Assembly (NCBI GenBank): GCA_017615235.1 | Contig: JAGAAM010000044.1 | Location: 1 to 9,957, forward strand | DNA from: Clostridia bacterium | Lineage (GTDB): Bacteria; Bacillota_A; Clostridia; Oscillospirales; CAG-382 | Reading direction: 5' to 3' | DNA length: 9,957 nucleotides | Shown here: positions 7,401 through 9,957 of the stretch, one piece after another | How positions within the stretch are numbered: the first letter of the stretch is position 1 | Layout: every line of letters begins with the position of its first letter | The notes under the pieces: model-generated | The model's database searches: none | What the model was told of the DNA's origin: nothing | The model's input: the letters and a program-made list of their open reading frames with translations, nothing else | Translations under genes and position numbers: made by a program

Positions 7401-9957
7401 CGAGAAGTATGTTAGCGCCCGTGACGTAAAGGTTCCTCGCGGCGCCGAAGAGTCCGCCGACGCCGTCGGTCTCGTTATTGCCTTCGAAGTTCGCCGAAAT
7501 ATCGCAATCCTCTACGGTTATCTCGTGAAGCTTATAGGTATTGCCGTTGTTATGGGTAGTCTCGGAGTAACCGGAGATCGCGCCCGCCGCCTGCATATAT
7601 GCGGCGCTCGAATAGCCCTGGGTCGTTATCCCGGTCGCGGTCGTCGAGGTCGATTTTACGTTATAGTTCTTCAGCTTGAAGTTGGTAAGCGTTGTGATCG
7701 AAACGCCGTTCTGGTTGGTGGATTCGTTCCTTGCGATAAAACCGGAAGCCGTCCTTAACGCCTCGATGTCCGATTTTCCGCTGCCGCCGTCGACGGTGAT
7801 GTTCGTCGCGGTGATGGTCATACCGCCGGAATTATCGTGCAGGAACGCGCCGAACACGCCGCCGGAATAGGTCGCTTTAAGATCGAGACCCGATACATCA
7901 AGATTGGTCAGCGTGAGTGTTGCGTTTTTGTAAACACCGATAATACCGCCGGCGAAGATGTGCACGTCTGCGTCGGTATTGGTGCTGTATATATGAGCGC
8001 CGGTCTTTTCTACGCCGGCAACGCGGTAATTCGTGATACTGCAGGCGTATTTCGGGTCGGTGAAGCCGATAAGTCCGCCGGCCGCAAAGAGACGTTCGCC
8101 GTTGATGTAGTCGAAGCCGACGTCGGTGACGTTGCCGCCGGTGGTGTTCGTGCCTTTGATCTTTATCGAATCGACGAATACCTCGGTCTTGTTAGAGGCA
8201 GAGTTGCCGGTGATGGTGAAGTTACGGTGCAGATATCCCACAAGTCCGCCGCCGTTGAGTCCCGCGGTGATCTTTACTCCGGTACCGGAGGCAGAACCGC
8301 ATTTCTTGATTACCCTCGTACGGGAGTCACCGTTATGATAAACGAAGCCGACAAGCCCGCCGACGGATTTCGCACCTTCGAAATCGATATCGCCGAGCGT
8401 CACTCCGGTTATGTAGAAGATATCCCGGTAGTTGGTCTTGGCGCTGTTCTTACCCTCGCCGTAGACCGACCCGATAACGCCGCCGACGTTGAGCACGTTA
8501 TAGTGGAACACGGCGTTGACGGTATTCTTTTCCCAGTTGTAGGCGACAGAACCGCCGTTGCTGTAATTGATGATATCGTAATAGATGCTGCCGTTGACCG
8601 TAAACCCGGTTATGACGTTGGTTGTGTTGCTTGAAGTAGCGCCCCTCTGCTCGAACTGGCTGAACAGGCCGAGACCGACGTGGGTGACGTTGCTGTAATT
8701 CTCGTACGTCCTCTTGATTACGCCGTTGACCGTCGCGGGCGTGGAAGAGGTAGAGCCTCCCCTCATATCGTAATCGAGGAAATAGGTGTTGTAGATGATA
8801 TTCGCGCCCTTGCCGTCGAAGCGGTTGAACACCAGCCTTACGCGCGAATCGGCGTAGTAAAGGCTGCCGATGCCGCGGAAGGAAGCGGGAAGCTCGAAGT
8901 CGCCGGAAGCGAGCTCGACTTTCCTGACGGCAGCGCGGTTCTTCTCAGGATCGGCGTTCGAGGCGTTTTTCGCCGTATCGTTGGTATTTCCCGCATCGGC
9001 GGGAGCGGAACCGTTGCAGATACTGCGCGCCTTGAATACTCCGCCGTCCGCCGACGTGTATTTGCGTATGATATAGGGAACTTTCGCGACTTCGCCGGTG
9101 GCGAGATATACGTCCTGCTCGGCGACGTCGGTATAGTCGGCGGAGGAACTTTCCGTCGTTCCTACGTCGTCGTAGGTGCCGCAGCGGGTCTGGGTGTATT
9201 TGCGGTATCCGCTCCAGGGAGTGTTAGTCATCGCGGGGTACGCGTTGGTGTTCGAGCCGTACTGCGCGCTGCCCGCGCCGCTGTTGACTATGCAGGCGAG
9301 CAGATAAAGCGACTGGGGATCGGGCACGGTTATCTCGTGGCTGTATTCGCTCGAGGCGGTGACGCCGATCTTGCCGGAAGTGTTCTTGTTAAGGTCGGGT
9401 ATGCTGTAATTGTTGACGCCGTTGTCGAGCATGACGTCGTCGGGATCGGCTTCGTATGCCGTGGTCTCGTTGAAGGCGTAACCTGTGATGACCCTGCCGA
9501 CGATCGGGTTGACGTAGAGCCAGTCGTCGTTTGCGACGTATGAAAGAGTCGAAGACGTAAGGCCGACTTTTTCGGTGACGTCGGACATGTTGCGGAATAC
9601 GACTCCGCCGTTGACTACCACGCCGACAAAGCCGCCGATCGGAACCAGTTTTTTGTACGTGCCGGAAAGCGAGAACGTAGCGCTGCCGGTGAAGGAAACG
9701 CCGACGTGATCGATGATAGTGTCGCCGCCCATCACCTGACCGATGACGGCGCCGTAGTTCTTACAGCCCGCGTCGTCGTAGCGGAACGGCAGGTTGCTCG
9801 CCTGGTTGAGCGGGATCGAAGCGTCGACCTGGAGCCAGACCTTTTTGACTACGCAGCCGTTCGATACCTTGACGAGCGGGTTCGGGGATTTATTGATTAT
9901 CTGGGTATAGGAAGTGCCGACGATAACGCCGCGGAAGGCGTACTGACATTCGTAATC
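4492..9957 (-). CDS. Giant GLUG-repeat surface/secreted protein (N-terminus beyond the right edge)
   Basis: An open frame of 1,821 residues that enters from the right edge with no stop before TGA at 4494-4492; no start is visible. Numbering from the edge, GLUG-like motifs occur at GVIVG (10-14), GAVIG (69-73) and GGFVG (108-112). A non-repeat insert covers about 150-480, and then about ten repeat units follow at 490-915. Ser, Thr, Asn, Gly, Asp and Tyr dominate and beta-strand patterns alternate throughout, as in extracellular beta-helix proteins. The final more than 900 residues are non-repetitive, beta-rich and unrecognised. The end (NARIIPDFVDTD) has no LPXTG, transmembrane anchor or visible cell-wall-binding repeat. 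Scattered cysteines are present. Secretion and a surface or adhesive role are inferred from composition and repeat type; the signal peptide lies outside the window. It is convergent with nothing and sits directly upstream of the signal peptidase operon in the same direction. Confidence 0.85.
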   Translation of the reverse strand, partial: DYECQYAFRGVIVGTSYTQIINKSPNPLVKVSNGCVVKKVWLQVDASIPLNQASNLPFRYDDAGCKNYGAVIGQVMGGDTIIDHVGVSFTGSATFSLSGTYKKLVPIGGFVGVVVNGGVVFRNMSDVTEKVGLTSSTLSYVANDDWLYVNPIVGRVITGYAFNETTAYEADPDDVMLDNGVNNYSIPDLNKNTSGKIGVTASSEYSHEITVPDPQSLYLLACIVNSGAGSAQYGSNTNAYPAMTNTPWSGYRKYTQTRCGTYDDVGTTESSSADYTDVAEQDVYLATGEVAKVPYIIRKYTSADGGVFKARSICNGSAPADAGNTNDTAKNASNADPEKNRAAVRKVELASGDFELPASFRGIGSLYYADSRVRLVFNRFDGKGANIIYNTYFLDYDMRGGSTSSTPATVNGVIKRTYENYSNVTHVGLGLFSQFEQRGATSSNTTNVITGFTVNGSIYYDIINYSNGGSVAYNWEKNTVNAVFHYNVLNVGGVIGSVYGEGKNSAKTNYRDIFYITGVTLGDIDFEGAKSVGGLVGFVYHNGDSRTRVIKKCGSASGTGVKITAGLNGGGLVGYLHRNFTITGNSASNKTEVFVDSIKIKGTNTTGGNVTDVGFDYINGERLFAAGGLIGFTDPKYACSITNYRVAGVEKTGAHIYSTNTDADVHIFAGGIIGVYKNATLTLTNLDVSGLDLKATYSGGVFGAFLHDNSGGMTITATNITVDGGSGKSDIEALRTASGFIARNESTNQNGVSITTLTNFKLKNYNVKSTSTTATGITTQGYSSAAYMQAAGAISGYSETTHNNGNTYKLHEITVEDCDISANFEGNNETDGVGGLFGAARNLYVTGANILLDGTTVNYYPNGAAEASNTDYRVGGVLGNNMNTLTGSNVRSYIKLVGVSIHDCNELTRLCGKRNDSSGGENFGPDGYIVLADFYGASAEDGRNTSHATLATGSTERAAAAPYVTVNPASNIGNSQVRLTGDGIAPNEDSLPAEDILDNDWRYNYVQSINRSTGQLYDSYFKIFKNYNYVNKLSTFNTEQSNSLTDDFAVLVIEETNRNRCTNIINGYLNLLANTNYDYASVNDAIYTVNIYRMNYNGTKFAPVENTEANLKRDTTNHHFYMLNTNESTDTSASGAGTLFSLIDVAFYDPAENTKIAYHLYVPVIVKKLLKFNFEVATGSGTNYESAWYGRNDRYGQPVMENLGTPVTIYFSYDYLRSKAEWQQALDNGENMLRNYAKSLVFVKDGALENYLPADTTVLVLVDPNNGGKAYYARFADVYSNGTLSLSGFRERLDDATSAAFAPVTFDDMLDISAEPGDGSYVEWQQGDSAAATVTAVYNNNVLRLRPATDADSSRQHYNLIVENDDDPATGHLDAKESYYISFFTASQSGALLYHYRIECPQSFDDPNYPSRMGNRNAEETVAHMILGNIFVQTGASLAATNVNEEMVVSENDTLTVSMETTVKINDSIRSEVAGYLAVNSPIQVYQSFLVDLTRTEKDGSHRKIITGYPEFTGSTYGIASVNGSVAAIEDDYPTITQNPNYAEFINGESLNAYLTGGNGAVITADVNIIYSGSENIAAQFPSKGDLSDRSTGVTIAGTSNVAFDPASTAFSTSRQEMTDTNNRLYYCLIDDNTAKLYYNVKSDIYGGDYGALGINPLDTDGLTLVGVSTIAVHDITNIFDDAAEYDIVRCTIQLYRRQDNYLTPLVIGDYLQDLNLVDLESATGFRSVKTDPTKYIYYFPKSAANTELETNIVIPIDFGVITGADLESEGYYYSNYKVALDVELVKETTPGNYARLQKSRDSNFIIYTNARIIPDFVDTD
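7216..8490 (-). repeat. GLUG-like repeat array within the giant surface protein
   Basis: About ten units each carry a small-Gly-hydrophobic-hydrophobic-Gly core: VGGVIGSVY, VGGLVGFVY, GGGLVGYLH, AGGLIGFTD, AGGIIGVYK, SGGVFGAFL, ASGFIARNE, AAGAISGYS, VGGLFGAAR and VGGVLGNNM. Spacing between cores is 29-57 residues, most often 37-43. After most cores comes a strand pattern such as TLTNLDVSGL or ITATNITVDG. The DNA copies are diverged, so the array is old and not slippage-prone. The pattern matches the GLUG motif known from bacterial surface proteins and suggests a beta-helical stalk. Two units (ASGFIA and AAGAIS) have degenerate cores. Confidence 0.75.

Noticed and set aside
5452..7758. Very long open frame on the plus strand, opposite the giant protein gene
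   Set aside because: Its translation is Arg/Val/Asp-rich with no domain or plausible ribosome binding site. It is an antisense by-product of the codon bias of the minus-strand gene, which itself has coherent repeat motifs.
1..9957. tRNA, rRNA, CRISPR array, insertion sequence or phage genes
   Set aside because: I saw no cloverleaf-like sequence, regularly spaced identical repeats, transposase motifs or terminal inverted repeats. Nearly all bases are accounted for by five coherent minus-strand genes.

Overview
This window reads like a Gram-positive, low-to-mid GC anaerobe, most probably a Clostridia-class member of Bacillota, possibly from a gut-type community. The grounds are strong AGGAGG-type ribosome binding sites, a consensus vegetative promoter, signal peptidases of the SipW (archaeal/ER-like) type and a large GLUG-repeat surface protein. 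The placement is inference: there is no rRNA or other phylogenetic marker. All five genes lie on the minus strand, so the map is read from right to left.

Right part (9957 to 4492): one continuous reading frame of 1,821 visible codons, whose start lies beyond the right edge. It encodes a very large, probably extracellular protein. It has GLUG-like Gly-Gly-hydrophobic-hydrophobic-Gly repeats near the visible N-terminus and again as about ten units in the middle. An unrecognised beta-rich C-terminal half of more than 900 residues follows, with no LPXTG signal or membrane anchor at its end.

Middle (4491 to 4312): a 180-base non-coding gap. It holds a near-perfect vegetative promoter (TTTACA, 17 bases, TATAAT), a perfect 9-bp inverted repeat just downstream of the expected transcription start, an AT-rich leader of about 92 nt and a good ribosome binding site. 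I see no convincing intrinsic terminator for the large gene here.

Left part (4311 to 1): a compact probable operon of four genes. (1) A SipW-type signal peptidase with an unusual long acidic cytoplasmic tail. (2) A membrane-anchored McrB/MoxR-like AAA+ ATPase. (3) A soluble protein resembling the DUF2357/McrC-N family but with no visible nuclease domain. (4) A second, divergent SipW-type signal peptidase that starts inside the stop codon of gene 3 (ATGA) and runs off the left edge.

The most interesting reading is that the AAA+ ATPase and its nuclease-less partner are not a McrBC restriction system. Placed between two membrane peptidases and next to a giant secreted protein, they may energise or regulate export, processing or assembly of SipW-dependent surface proteins at the inner face of the membrane. 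That link is inference from gene order, topology and the missing nuclease. The family calls themselves rest on motifs visible in the translations.
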